A DNA stretch of 64,000 nt, taken from positions 444,277 to 508,276 of the forward strand of contig NPFB01000001.1 in assembly GCA_014084085.1 (NCBI GenBank), in the 5' to 3' direction. Positions within the stretch are counted from its first letter, which is position 1. Each line of letters begins with the position of its first letter. Positions 49,436-57,981 of this stretch are shown here, one piece after another. The notes under the pieces are model-generated. The model was not told the DNA's origin. It ran no database searches and worked only from the letters and a program-made list of their open reading frames with translations. This stretch comes from Hondaea fermentalgiana (Eukaryota; Sar; Bigyra; Thraustochytrida; Thraustochytriidae). The position numbers and the translations under genes are program-made.

Positions 49436-49999
49436 GCCCACTTGCGCGCCGCGCGCACGCCGCGGCGCGCCGAGTACGCCGCCCGCCGCGCGCCGCGTGC
49501 TTGGCCAGCAGCGCAGAACTGAAGCTGCGAAGGAACCGCGCGCAGCCAGCCCGGCCAGGCCCGGCCAGCCAGGCCAAGCCGAGCCGAGCCGCGCCGAGCA
49601 AGCCTGGCAAGCCGCCCGGAAAGTCGCCAGACAGGCAACGAGCTCGCCGAAAGCAAGGCAAGAAAGAAGCAGGCAGGCAGGCAGCAGGCAATACAAAAGA
49701 GCGCAGCGCGAGCCGGGGCCCGGCGCAGCCAGCCAGCAAAGCGCCAACTCGAGCTCGCAGCCGCAGACAGTCGCGAGGGAGCCGAGGGCCCGAGACAAGT
49801 CCGCAGCAACGAGCGAGCGAGCGAGCGAGACAGCGAAGCCGCCCGCGTCCGTCCGTCTGTCTGTCTGTCTGTCTGTCTGTCGCTCGCACACGGCGGAGCA
49901 GAGCGGAGCAGGAGCAGGAGCAGGAGCGGAGACCCCGGCGCAGGTTCTCTCGCCGTCCCGTAGCGGACGTTTACATCCACACAGCAGTCAGTAGTCAGA

Positions 50000-50644
50000 A
50001 TGGCCTCGACCGTCTTCGCGCGCAAGGCCATGAGCGGCAGCGCCATGCTGTCGCGGGCGCTCAAGGAGAGGCCCATCGCGACCAACTTCGCGCTCAGCGG
50101 CCTCCTCGGGCTCGCAAGTGACGCAATTTGCCAGTTCGGCGTCGAGGGCAAGAGCTGGGAGAGCATTGACCACGCCCGCTTCTGGGGCATGGGCTCCTTC
50201 GCAGCAACGTACTCGTTCGTCAAGCTTAACATTTACAAGCTGTACCCCCTGGCCATCCCGGCCTTCGTGGCGCGCACGGCCTTCACCAACGGCATCGCGA
50301 GCAGCCTCCTCGACGGCCTCGTGCACAGCCCTCTCCTCTACCTGCCCACCTATTACATTTACACGGGTGCCTGCCACGGTGAGACGCCCATGGAAAGTCT
50401 CGCGACCTACCGCCAGCAGTTTGTTCCCATCATGACGAGCCTTCTGAGCATCTGGACCCCTGTCCAGGCCATCAACTTTGCGCTCGTGCCCCCGACGCAC
50501 CGTGTGCTCTTTGTGTGCGTCTGCAACCTTGTGTGGAACTGCGTGCTCGATTTCCAGAGCCACAGCCTCGCGCATGGCGATGACATCATCGCGCATGCAC
50601 CCGAGATTCCCCTCGCATCCGAGGTCATGGTCGCCGCCGCCTAA
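50000..50644 (+). CDS. Mpv17/PMP22-family inner membrane protein
   Basis: 214 residues; ATG at 50000 in the context CAGAATGG. Family members are four-span proteins of the mitochondrial inner membrane or peroxisome (Mpv17, Sym1, PXMP2), linked to metabolite passage and mtDNA maintenance. Hallmarks are the N-terminal ERPIATNFALSG followed by DAICQFG, a central FVARTAFTNGIASSLLDGLVHSP region, and the C-terminal signature WTPVQAINFALVPPTHRVLF with the late Trp (NLVWNCVLDF). The start is basic and hydroxylated (ASTVFARKAMSGSAMLSR), which fits mitochondrial import. A 5.1 kb repeat-rich spacer lies upstream; the U1-70K gene converges about 1 kb downstream. Confidence 0.9.
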   Translation: MASTVFARKAMSGSAMLSRALKERPIATNFALSGLLGLASDAICQFGVEGKSWESIDHARFWGMGSFAATYSFVKLNIYKLYPLAIPAFVARTAFTNGIASSLLDGLVHSPLLYLPTYYIYTGACHGETPMESLATYRQQFVPIMTSLLSIWTPVQAINFALVPPTHRVLFVCVCNLVWNCVLDFQSHSLAHGDDIIAHAPEIPLASEVMVAAA

Positions 50645-51650
50645 GCAAGCACCATGCCTTTCCACACACAAACACACACAATCACAAACACGGGCTGGCT
50701 ATAGCATCTCAGTCAAACAAAGCTCAGCCCGCAACCCGCGTCACCATAGTAAACTTTTTACTCTCCGGGCGGCGAGCCACGAACTGATCACTCGTCCTCG
50801 CTGTCGGCATCTGCTGGTACTTGTCGTGCCAGGCAGCTCTCGCCTGAAAAGAAAAAAAAGGAGAAACCCTCTGTTGTCAAACTAATGAAGAAAATTACAA
50901 TTTACCACATCATAATTACTTCGCGATTGCTCGACCTCTCGTTGTTACACTTTCGGATTCGCTCGCGTACACCAAGTCCCGCTGGCTTCGTCTTTTCTCT
51001 TTCTGCAGTACGAAGATGCTCAATGCAGATGGAGAGGAGTGCCCATCCTCGAACTTATGGCCAAACACTCTTTCTTTATTCATTTGATCTTGGTTTCGAT
51101 TCTTCGCCGTTCTTGGGGCTTGACCAAACATTTCGAGAGAGCAAGCATTTGGAGAGAAAATCGCTGTTTTTTTACTACTGGCAAGTCAAAATGTGTCGAA
51201 TTGCCAGATCCTTTGCTTGCCCCGAGGTAGAGGCCAAGCGCACTTGCTTCCATTGTTCGAGCTTGATTCTGATTCTTTGCCATTCCCAGGAATTGACCAA
51301 GCATTTCGAGAGAAACTCGTTACTTTTTTCCATTGGCAAGTCATACGTGTCGGATTGCTGGACCCTCTGAATGCCCCGAGGCAAAGGCCAAGCGCGCTTG
51401 TTTTCATTATTTGCGCTTGATTTCGATTCTTTTGCCATTCCGAGAAATTGACCAAACATTTCGAGAGAAACTCATTATTTTTCTTCATTGGCAAGTCATG
51501 ACGTGTCGGATTGCTCGCACTTGCTTTCGCCATGTGAGCATGTCCCCAATTCTTTGCCATTCTCGGGACTCAACCAAGCATGTTGTATTGTTTTCAGAAA
51601 AAAGGAAGGGAATATCACTAACGAACACAAACGAGCATCAAGTAGGCCTA
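50645..51650. other. AT-richer spacer between convergent genes, holding a degenerate tandem repeat
   Basis: No gene. The first 400 bases are 3' region of the Mpv17-family gene. From about 51040 to 51585 it consists of degenerate long tandem repeats (described separately). The small frames seen on both strands are products of that repeat. Confidence 0.7.
51040..51585. repeat. degenerate long tandem repeat, unit about 150-170 bases, about 3.5 copies
   Basis: A core TTGACCAARCATTTCGAGAG recurs at 51120, 51293 and 51448, with a decayed copy near 51571 and a partial one near 51058. A second block, GGCAAGTCA followed by GTGTCGGATTGC, recurs near 51179, 51337 and 51491. A third block, GCCCCGAGG then AGGCCAAGCGC, occurs near 51217 and 51372. 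The order is conserved, with indels between copies. Confidence 0.88.
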
Positions 51651-52409
51651 TCACCACCGACTGCCATCACGGCTTGCGCTTCCCCCGAAGCGACCACCGC
51701 CCCCGCCGCCGTAACCACGTGGGGTCGTTCTGGACGAGGATACCCCACCACCGAGAAATTGAGGCTTCCAATCCTTGACAGTTCTACCTCGTTCAATGTC
51801 AATAATAATTCTCTTGCCGTTCAGCATCTTTGAAGCGCCCTGGTAAGCTTTCTTAAAGGCATCCTCTTGGGCAAATTCGACAAAGGCATAGCCCATCTTG
51901 GGTACAAGTACAACCTTGGCAATCTCTCCAAATTTCTCAAAGTGCTCGCGCACCTGATCTTCGGTTGTCTTGCGCCGCAAATGAGCTACAAATAGCGTAT
52001 TGTAGGCGTCCCCCGTCTTCTTCTCAGGGTCGGCCTGCGGGTCCCATGTCTCGGCGCGCTTGCGAGCAGTCGCTTCGCGCTCGGCACGGCGCACATCCTT
52101 TGCTTCTGCAACTTTTCGTCGCTTTGCTGCGCGGGCCTCCTCACGTAGCGTGCTTTCTGCCAGGATCACGGTCGCCTTGTGCGGAGGTGGTCGCTTGCGG
52201 TCGAAATCCTCGAATCTGTCGAGCAGTTTGGCCACGCCCGTAATTGGATGCTCTGCAAGAACCTTGGGGTCGCGCGGTGGCAATCCCGACTCCTCTGTGG
52301 ACTTCTCCAGCGGCTTCTCCTGGAAAAGAGCGTACACGTGCTGCGGCAAGTGCATCGTTGGCGGGCCCGAGGCGCCCTTGGCCACGTTGCGCCTGCTGTA
52401 GCCTCTCAT
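51651..52409 (-). CDS. SNRNP70: U1 snRNP 70 kDa protein
   Basis: 252 residues from the first in-frame ATG (52409); a further ATG at 52355 starts right at the conserved N-terminus (MHLPQHVYALFQ). U1-70K binds U1 snRNA stem-loop 1 and helps define 5' splice sites in the nucleus. The N-terminal U1-70K region (about 20-125) shows PPRDPKV, an RFEDFDRKRPPP segment, a charged helix and the conserved WDPQADP. The RRM (about 130-205) has RNP2 LFVAHL and RNP1 as GYAFVEF, with the loop before RNP1 shorter than in human. The post-RRM hallmark DIERGRTVKDWKPQFLGGG is complete. The C-terminus is only a short Gly/Arg/Ser tail, without the long RS/RD region of animal proteins. A conserved spliceosome part implies that some genes elsewhere have introns, although none is evident here. 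Confidence 0.95.
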   Translation of the reverse strand: MRGYSRRNVAKGASGPPTMHLPQHVYALFQEKPLEKSTEESGLPPRDPKVLAEHPITGVAKLLDRFEDFDRKRPPPHKATVILAESTLREEARAAKRRKVAEAKDVRRAEREATARKRAETWDPQADPEKKTGDAYNTLFVAHLRRKTTEDQVREHFEKFGEIAKVVLVPKMGYAFVEFAQEDAFKKAYQGASKMLNGKRIIIDIERGRTVKDWKPQFLGGGVSSSRTTPRGYGGGGGGRFGGSASRDGSRW

Positions 52410-52956
52410 CTTGACCACCGGCGGCAGTTCCGGCGCTGCCAGCGGCGATTCGCGCAACTTGCGCACGCGACGCCTCTACGCGCGCTGTCCCTCCCGCCTC
52501 TACGCCCCGGCCCAGAGCGCCCGGCGCCGCGCACGACGTCTTCGTCGGCGTGCCGCTACGGGTTTGGCGGCGCGGCGGCTTCACGGCGGCTTCACGGCGA
52601 TTTCCCCCTTTCATCCCCGCTTTTACACCCCTTCCCTTGCGTATGTAGCAGTAAACCTCTCTCTTCGTCTTCTTCTCAATCTTCTTCGCTTTCTTGCCGA
52701 CAAAGTGAACCCATCTGCCGCAGATCGACACGACAGACTGCTTTGCTCGCAGCCTCGCGGCGGTCCCAAGGGCGGGCGCCCCTCTGCTGGAGCAGGCACG
52801 CGCCCAGCCCGCGCACGGTCGCTCCTCGCCAGCAGCAGCAGACAGCGGCGCCCTCGCCTCGCCGCGACCGACAGATAGACCAGAGAAGAAGAGGAATAGT
52901 TTGCTCGACTTGACGCGTGCCGAGAGGTGCTCCCGTTGCAGCCGTGGTGCGAAAGC
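52410..52956. other. divergent promoter region between U1-70K and the 7TM gene
   Basis: About 550 bases between the two ATGs. Frames on both strands are open but low-complexity. It is GC-rich with no obvious core promoter element or long repeat. Confidence 0.6.
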
Positions 52957-54015
52957 ATGCACGCCCACGGCGATGCGGCGACGACCTTGTCGAATCTCAG
53001 GCTCGCTGGCGTCATTTTCATGGGCGTCGCGCTCGCGCTGAGCCTTTGGGCCGGGATTTGCGTCATTACATTCTGGAGCAAACCCATCACGGTCATGTCC
53101 CAGCGCAAATACCTCGTTGCCCTCATCACGTGCACGATAATCTTCACCTTTGGCAACCTGTTCTGGATTAATCAGACTGATGCACCTGCGGGTAGCACCG
53201 TCACCTGCTGGCTCAGTCCATTGACGATCTTCCCGACCATCATGGGAGCCATTGCACTCTTGACGGTCAAGGAGTTTCGCGTACTACGACTTATCCAAGC
53301 AACATCTAAATTCAAGCTGCAAAAAAACAACGACAAGCCACTCATCGCCTACGTCGTCACTGCCTTTGTGGTCCCTGTTTTCGTGACTCTGATTTTCAAC
53401 GGCATCTCTCGTCCCGTGGTTCAGGCAATCCCCTTTTCTGACGCAAAGGAAAATGGCCAAAATAATGTGAACCTCATGCGTTGCGCACCAACCACGGGAC
53501 TGAATCCGTATTTATTGTCCCTGGTTCTCGATACTTTGACGCTTTTGATGAGTTTTGCGTTGATTTTCGTCAGCTTCAAAGCGCGCAAGATCCCAACAAT
53601 CGTCGGCGAGTCCAAGTACATGTTCGTATTCTGCATCATCACGGTCCCTGCCTTGATGATGCGCGAAGCAGTGACAATATACGAAGTCGTTACCGACGAC
53701 GAAAAGTCATCTCCTCACGCCTACGTAGCCTTTGCCTTTGCGCAGGCGTTGATCGTCTTTATTGTGGTGACGACCCTTTTGGTCATTCTCGTCTTTCGCA
53801 AGTATCCGTATCTCGACACCTCCGCCGACGATCTACGCAAAAGGCTTTTAGATCACGCGGCTGGCCTGAACAAGGACGACGCCAAGAAGATTGATAGTCG
53901 ATACAAGGAACTGGAGGTGGACGAGACCATGGGGAGCGACTACTTTCACTCTGCCGAAAGCGACGACAACGAAGAGGTCGTTGGCTTGTTGGAGTCAGAG
54001 AACAAGATCGAGTGA
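52957..54015 (+). CDS. seven-transmembrane protein, class C (GABA-B-like) GPCR type, without ligand-binding ectodomain
   Basis: 352 residues from the ATG at 52957. Seven hydrophobic segments can be placed: about 15-40, 52-72, 85-112, 128-148, 180-206, 220-242 and 255-280. Segment 3 begins with a Cys (TCWLSPL) and ends in KEFRVLRLI, and segment 5 is followed by FKARKIPTIVGESKY, patterns like the cytoplasmic loops of class C receptors. A Cys before segment 5 (LMRCAPT) could pair with that in segment 3. No Venus-flytrap domain or signal peptide is present, so the extracellular N-terminus is only about 15 residues. The C-tail (about 285-352) is acidic with Ser/Asp/Glu and may be phosphorylated. 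The probable role is plasma or internal membrane signalling. Another 7TM family cannot be excluded. Confidence 0.65.
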   Translation: MHAHGDAATTLSNLRLAGVIFMGVALALSLWAGICVITFWSKPITVMSQRKYLVALITCTIIFTFGNLFWINQTDAPAGSTVTCWLSPLTIFPTIMGAIALLTVKEFRVLRLIQATSKFKLQKNNDKPLIAYVVTAFVVPVFVTLIFNGISRPVVQAIPFSDAKENGQNNVNLMRCAPTTGLNPYLLSLVLDTLTLLMSFALIFVSFKARKIPTIVGESKYMFVFCIITVPALMMREAVTIYEVVTDDEKSSPHAYVAFAFAQALIVFIVVTTLLVILVFRKYPYLDTSADDLRKRLLDHAAGLNKDDAKKIDSRYKELEVDETMGSDYFHSAESDDNEEVVGLLESENKIE

Positions 54016-54661
54016 TCCTTGTGGGTTTGTATCACTCTTAAAATTGTGAACAAAGGTAATAGCACGCTCACGGGGCTGTGCGTCGTGCAAGAAGGTACTT
54101 GGGTGTATCGTCCATTGAAAAGTTCCGAGAACAAAGTCAAAGACTGTCTTGCCTGCCACTTACAATCCAACGTCACGATAGTAAATGCGACATTGACAGC
54201 AGCTTTGTTGCCAGATCCGAATATTTGAAAGATTTTGTTCTTCATACCAGAGCAGACACCGGCGTCTACTTGTTCCATCTTGTCTGAGATTGTCCATGCT
54301 TGTTACGATTGTGCTACTTTTTAACGCGCAGAAAAGCAGAGCTATTTCTTTTCATCTGGCAAGCGGTATTGGTAGATTTTTCTGAGCATCGGCAAAGTGC
54401 CGTGAAAGTCGGAAATGCCGTCAAGGAGTGTGCGACAAACAAGTCAAATACCAAAGATGCAACTTCCTGTAGTTGACGTAAAGTCGGTTGGAAACGTCGA
54501 TAAACTTGAGAGAGAATAGATATGTTTTTGCTTTTTAAAATACCAGGTACCGGTTTCCTCTTCTTCTTCTTTCCTGTCTGCCACTACCTTGGAATGTATT
54601 TGCTACAATTGTGTCACATGATCACACGTACAACATTGACGATAGCTGACGCAACATTTGT
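54016..54661. other. AT-rich spacer between convergent 3' ends
   Basis: About 645 bases, AT-richer than the upstream spacers, without microsatellites. Short frames look random. No gene is seen. Confidence 0.7.
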
Positions 54662-56443
54662 TTACACGACAGCTGGCGCGGGCTTGTGGTCAAATCGATC
54701 AAATCCCATGCGAATATCGGTCTTGCGGCAAGTGTAAATCTGGAGCGTCTGGCGAACGTTGCGCCATACGAATTGTCTGAGTGTGCCGTGACCCTTGGCT
54801 TCATTGCCGCCCTTTTCGTAGGCAAAGACCTTGCGCAGGTCCTCGAGGCCAAGTTCCTTCGTTTCAGGCTGCAAAAACACGACTGTGGGCCACGTGATGA
54901 GCACATTGAAGCCAACGAGAACAAAGGAGACCACCTGGAGGTTCGTGGCGCTGAACATGCGAACATAACCAACATCGCCCAGCACAATGTTGGTGAAAAA
55001 GTTCATGCTGACGCAAAAGGCCATACCCACACCACGCAGGCGCAGCGAAAAAGATTCGGGGGGGACGACCCAGCTGAGCGGTCCAAGCGTGCAGGCAAAG
55101 GCGGCCTGGAAGATGTAAATCATCACAACGCAAAAGATTTGCACGCCCTTGGTCGTCGCATCCGCGTTCGTTGTTCCCACGTTGACGCCAGTGCCCACGA
55201 TTACCACGGCAATGAGAAAGAAGGCGACAATCGTAAACGTGGTTCCCCACACCGTGAGAAACTTGCGGCCGAGACGATCGATCAGAGGAATAGCCAGCAG
55301 AGTGAAAGCAACATTGACAGCCTTGAGCGCAAGGTCATAGGTGAAAGGGTCAAAGTCGAGCGTGTTGAAGAGCGTCGTGGCGTACGACATGAGCCAGTTG
55401 ACACCGGTGACGTTTTGCGAAAAAGCAATCATGGCACCACACATGAGCGACGAAAGGTTCTCGCGCTGAAAGAGTTCGAGGAAGCTACCCTCGCCCGCGG
55501 ACGCCTCAAGATCGACTTCGTCCTGAATATCGCGCATCTCGTTGCTCACAGCCTCGTCGGAGCGCGGGCTTCCCGCGGCGAGCTTGCGCAGGGCGCTCTC
55601 GGCCTCGTCGTGTCTGTTGACCTGAATGAGCCAGCGCGGCGACTCGGGAAGGACAGTAAGCGTGAGGATAATGACAATAAGGGCCGGAATGCATTGGAGA
55701 GCAATGCCCAAGCGCCAGTTCCACGTAATCTCTGCCATAAAGTTGTTGTAAATGGCCATGATGAAGATGCCGATAGTCACCGAGAGCTGAAAGAGAGTGA
55801 TGGCCTTGCCACGCCAGTCTGGCGGCGTCAGCTCGGCCGTGTACACTGGAGCCATCGTGAGCAAGAAACCGAGGCCGAGACCTCCGCATGCGCGTCCGAT
55901 GATAATACTGTTCCAGGCAAAGTCCGGGTGCATGAGTCCAGAGAGCGATTGCCACATGGCGCCCAGCAAAAAGATGATGGCGGCCAAGACAATCACCGGC
56001 TTGCGTCCGACGCGATCTGAAATGAAACCAGCAAAAGGTGCGCCGACGAGACATGCCAGGTGCAAAACGTAAGTGAACTGGGAGATCTGATTCGTTGTCT
56101 CCTCCGAATCCGACTGGCCAGACACCAGCACGGGGATGCCAACCTGTTCGCGAAAGTAGTCATTCGACAAGGTTGCGGCCGTGCCAATGTCCAGGCCGAA
56201 CATGAGTCCACTCAGCACCGAGATGCACATGATGAGAACGGTGAAGGCATTGAGCTGCCGCGCCGCGCGGTCCTCCTGCTTCTGCTCCGTGCCATTTACA
56301 GTGTCGGCATTCTCCGCGGGCTGCAGAGCCTTTCCTTTGGTGTTGGCGGTCTCATTGGCACGGTCCTCCTCTGTCCAAAGCGAGACTTCTTGGCCGGATT
56401 TGTTCTTGCCGCTGCCAGTTTGGCTGTTGTCCTCAGCGAGCAT
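54662..56443 (-). CDS. MFS sugar transporter (SP family)
   Basis: 593 residues; ATG at 56443. A proton- or gradient-driven hexose-type carrier of the plasma or an internal membrane. Residues 1-68 are a hydrophilic, Glu/Asn/Gln-rich cytoplasmic leader. Twelve membrane spans follow in two halves. Family motifs are GLDIGTAATLS in span 1, GRKPVIVL after span 2, the PVYTAELTPPDWRG segment, VLPESPRWL at the start of the central loop, a mid-protein QNVTGVNWL (span 7 region), DRLGRKFLTVWG and PESFSLRLRG, and a final FLQPETKELGLEDL. Substrate cannot be assigned. The large central loop carries a charged Glu/Ser insert. The gene converges with the 7TM gene and is followed on its right by a 1.5 kb spacer. 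Confidence 0.93.
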   Translation of the reverse strand: MLAEDNSQTGSGKNKSGQEVSLWTEEDRANETANTKGKALQPAENADTVNGTEQKQEDRAARQLNAFTVLIMCISVLSGLMFGLDIGTAATLSNDYFREQVGIPVLVSGQSDSEETTNQISQFTYVLHLACLVGAPFAGFISDRVGRKPVIVLAAIIFLLGAMWQSLSGLMHPDFAWNSIIIGRACGGLGLGFLLTMAPVYTAELTPPDWRGKAITLFQLSVTIGIFIMAIYNNFMAEITWNWRLGIALQCIPALIVIILTLTVLPESPRWLIQVNRHDEAESALRKLAAGSPRSDEAVSNEMRDIQDEVDLEASAGEGSFLELFQRENLSSLMCGAMIAFSQNVTGVNWLMSYATTLFNTLDFDPFTYDLALKAVNVAFTLLAIPLIDRLGRKFLTVWGTTFTIVAFFLIAVVIVGTGVNVGTTNADATTKGVQIFCVVMIYIFQAAFACTLGPLSWVVPPESFSLRLRGVGMAFCVSMNFFTNIVLGDVGYVRMFSATNLQVVSFVLVGFNVLITWPTVVFLQPETKELGLEDLRKVFAYEKGGNEAKGHGTLRQFVWRNVRQTLQIYTCRKTDIRMGFDRFDHKPAPAVV

Positions 56444-57339
56444 GGTGTCTTTTGCAAAATCTGCACCCTTGTCTTGTCTTGCCTTGTCTTGCTTGGATCC
56501 GACGCCGTTGAATTCGGTTCTGCTCGACAGACTCGAGTTTCAACTGTTGGGGAACGAGGGGTCAAAGGGCTTGGCGACTGATTGGGTTTTGCTGTCGGTG
56601 GCGGATGCGTCCGACAAAGCTCATGATACTCTCTCGCTGCATGTTTTCTACCCCCGCGCCTCCTTGGTATAGGTAGGAGCCAGGAGGATTCTCGCCGGTC
56701 CGAGGGAAGCGCCGTAGCCTCGCCAGCCTCGGCGTCCCCGTCGGCCTCCCTGGCCGGGGGCGGTGGCTTTCCCCCTCTGTCGTCACAAATCCCCGCCGCT
56801 GACACTCACCTGCGCAGACCCGAGCTTACAGGAATCAACGCTTAGACGCCAACGCTCTCGCTGACCTCGAGCAAGTGGTAGTTCTTCTCCCTGCTGTTAT
56901 CGCTCTCGCTCTTATTCTTGTCCTCGCTCTCCTCGCTGCTCCTCTTGCTCTACAATGCTGCTGGCTGGACTGGGGAAAAACTCTGCAGCTGCACGACAGA
57001 GCGCACGCCTCGGCTTCCTCGCGGTCCTCGCACGTGGCCTCTTGGCTTCGCGCCGCCGTGATGGCGCGCCTCCGAGAGCTTCGAGCCCTCACCATCTGCA
57101 GCTGCAGCTGCTGCACTGCAGCTCCTTGAGCGCGGCGCAGTCCCATGCCAGCCAGGTCCAGGCCATCCGTCCAAGGCCGACCCGCGAGCTACGTCCACGC
57201 CGCCCGCGACGCGCTTCTCGCCTCGCTCGCCTCGCCTCGACGCTCCGAGCCGTGTCGCGAGCCGGAGTCGCCGTGGCCATCGCCATGCCGCCCAGGCCCT
57301 TCGCGGTGGCTGGAGACCTGCCACTGCACGCACCACAGA

Positions 57340-57390
57340 CCCCGTGCAAGCCGTGCAAGCCGTGCAAGCCGTGCAAGCCGTGCAAGCAAA
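57340..57390. repeat. (GTGCAAGCC)n nine-base array
   Basis: Five near-perfect copies of GTGCAAGCC ending in GCAAGCAAAGC. Confidence 0.9.
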
Positions 57391-57605
57391 GCAAGCCGCA
57401 CGACGCGGCGAACTTCCCGGAAGGCGTCAGCAAAATGCGAGCTGCGGCTGCAGCAGGTCAACAGCTCGCGGCAACCCTTTGCGACATGACGCTGGCGGCA
57501 CGAAGGCCTCGGGCATGCATGCATGCAAGCAAGCATACCAATGCCGCAGACGCCGCTACTCACATCAATGCCGCGCCGGACAGAGACTCGGAGACCGGGC
57601 GTGCT

Positions 57606-57692
57606 GTATCTGCTGCAGCTGCACTGCTGTTTCTGCAGCTGCAGCTGCAGCAGCAGCAGCTGCAGCAGCAGCAGCTGCTGCTGCGCCTCGCA
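57606..57692. repeat. CAGCTG / CAG near-palindromic cluster
   Basis: CTGCAGCTGCAC is followed by CTGCAGCTGCAGCTGCAG, then CAG runs broken by CTGCAGC and ending in CAGCTGCTGCTG. Inverted pairing is possible along most of its length; CAGCTG is also an E-box-type hexamer. Confidence 0.75.
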
Positions 57693-57981
57693 GCAGCCCC
57701 GAGCAAACCCCGAGAGCGGCAATTTCCCCACAGCGCGTGGGCGACATCAAAGTGCGCCGAGACGAGCGATCTCGGGCGGCCTGCCGCATCCGCCCGACCG
57801 ACGGACCGCGCGGGAAGAGATCGGAGCGTGGCAGACGCGGTCGTTTCGTGGACCTGACTTTTGACGGACGAGCAAGAGCGACAGTGTTGTCATCAGCATA
57901 AAGAGCAGACAGCAAGACGACAAAAAGTTTGATTGGTGTTGGAAATAGAGAAGGAGGAGGAGGATCAATGCATGTGCTGTG

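Larger units (their letters stand above)
44864..49999. other. 5.1 kb gene-free, repeat-rich spacer with an assembly gap
   Basis: The first 700 bases are AT-richer 3' region. The rest resembles the 1.3-13.8 kb spacer: GC-rich with GTGAT, CTTCC, GAAC, TGTC, CACTG and GAGCAG arrays. Stop-poor frames on both strands give no recognisable protein. The last 500 bases are leader and promoter of the Mpv17-family gene, with a TGTC array (about 49855-49881) and a GGAGCA array (about 49906-49927) close to its ATG. Confidence 0.65.
56444..57981. other. 1.5 kb spacer upstream of the transporter
   Basis: No gene supported. It holds a TTGTC/CTTGC run (about 56467-56495), a nine-base GTGCAAGCC array (57340-57387) and a CAGCTG-rich, near-palindromic stretch (about 57606-57692). 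The right end (57900-57981) is the 3' region of the phosphodiesterase gene. Confidence 0.65.

Noticed and set aside
48676..50232. 518-codon - strand frame crossing the second gap
   Set aside because: Runs through 100 N, overlaps the Mpv17-family coding sequence on the other strand and is Arg/Ala/Cys-rich repeat text.
51040..51585. CRISPR array
   Set aside because: Units are about 150-170 bases, degenerate, without unique spacers; the setting is eukaryotic.
54686..56020. 444-codon + strand frame antisense to the sugar transporter
   Set aside because: It mirrors the codon pattern of the real gene; no hydrophobic or domain structure, while the - strand has all MFS motifs.
57606..57692. E-box cluster acting as target of the bHLH-like protein
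   Set aside because: The CAGCTG hexamers arise from a CAG/CTG microsatellite; nothing links them to the factor at 26-28 kb.
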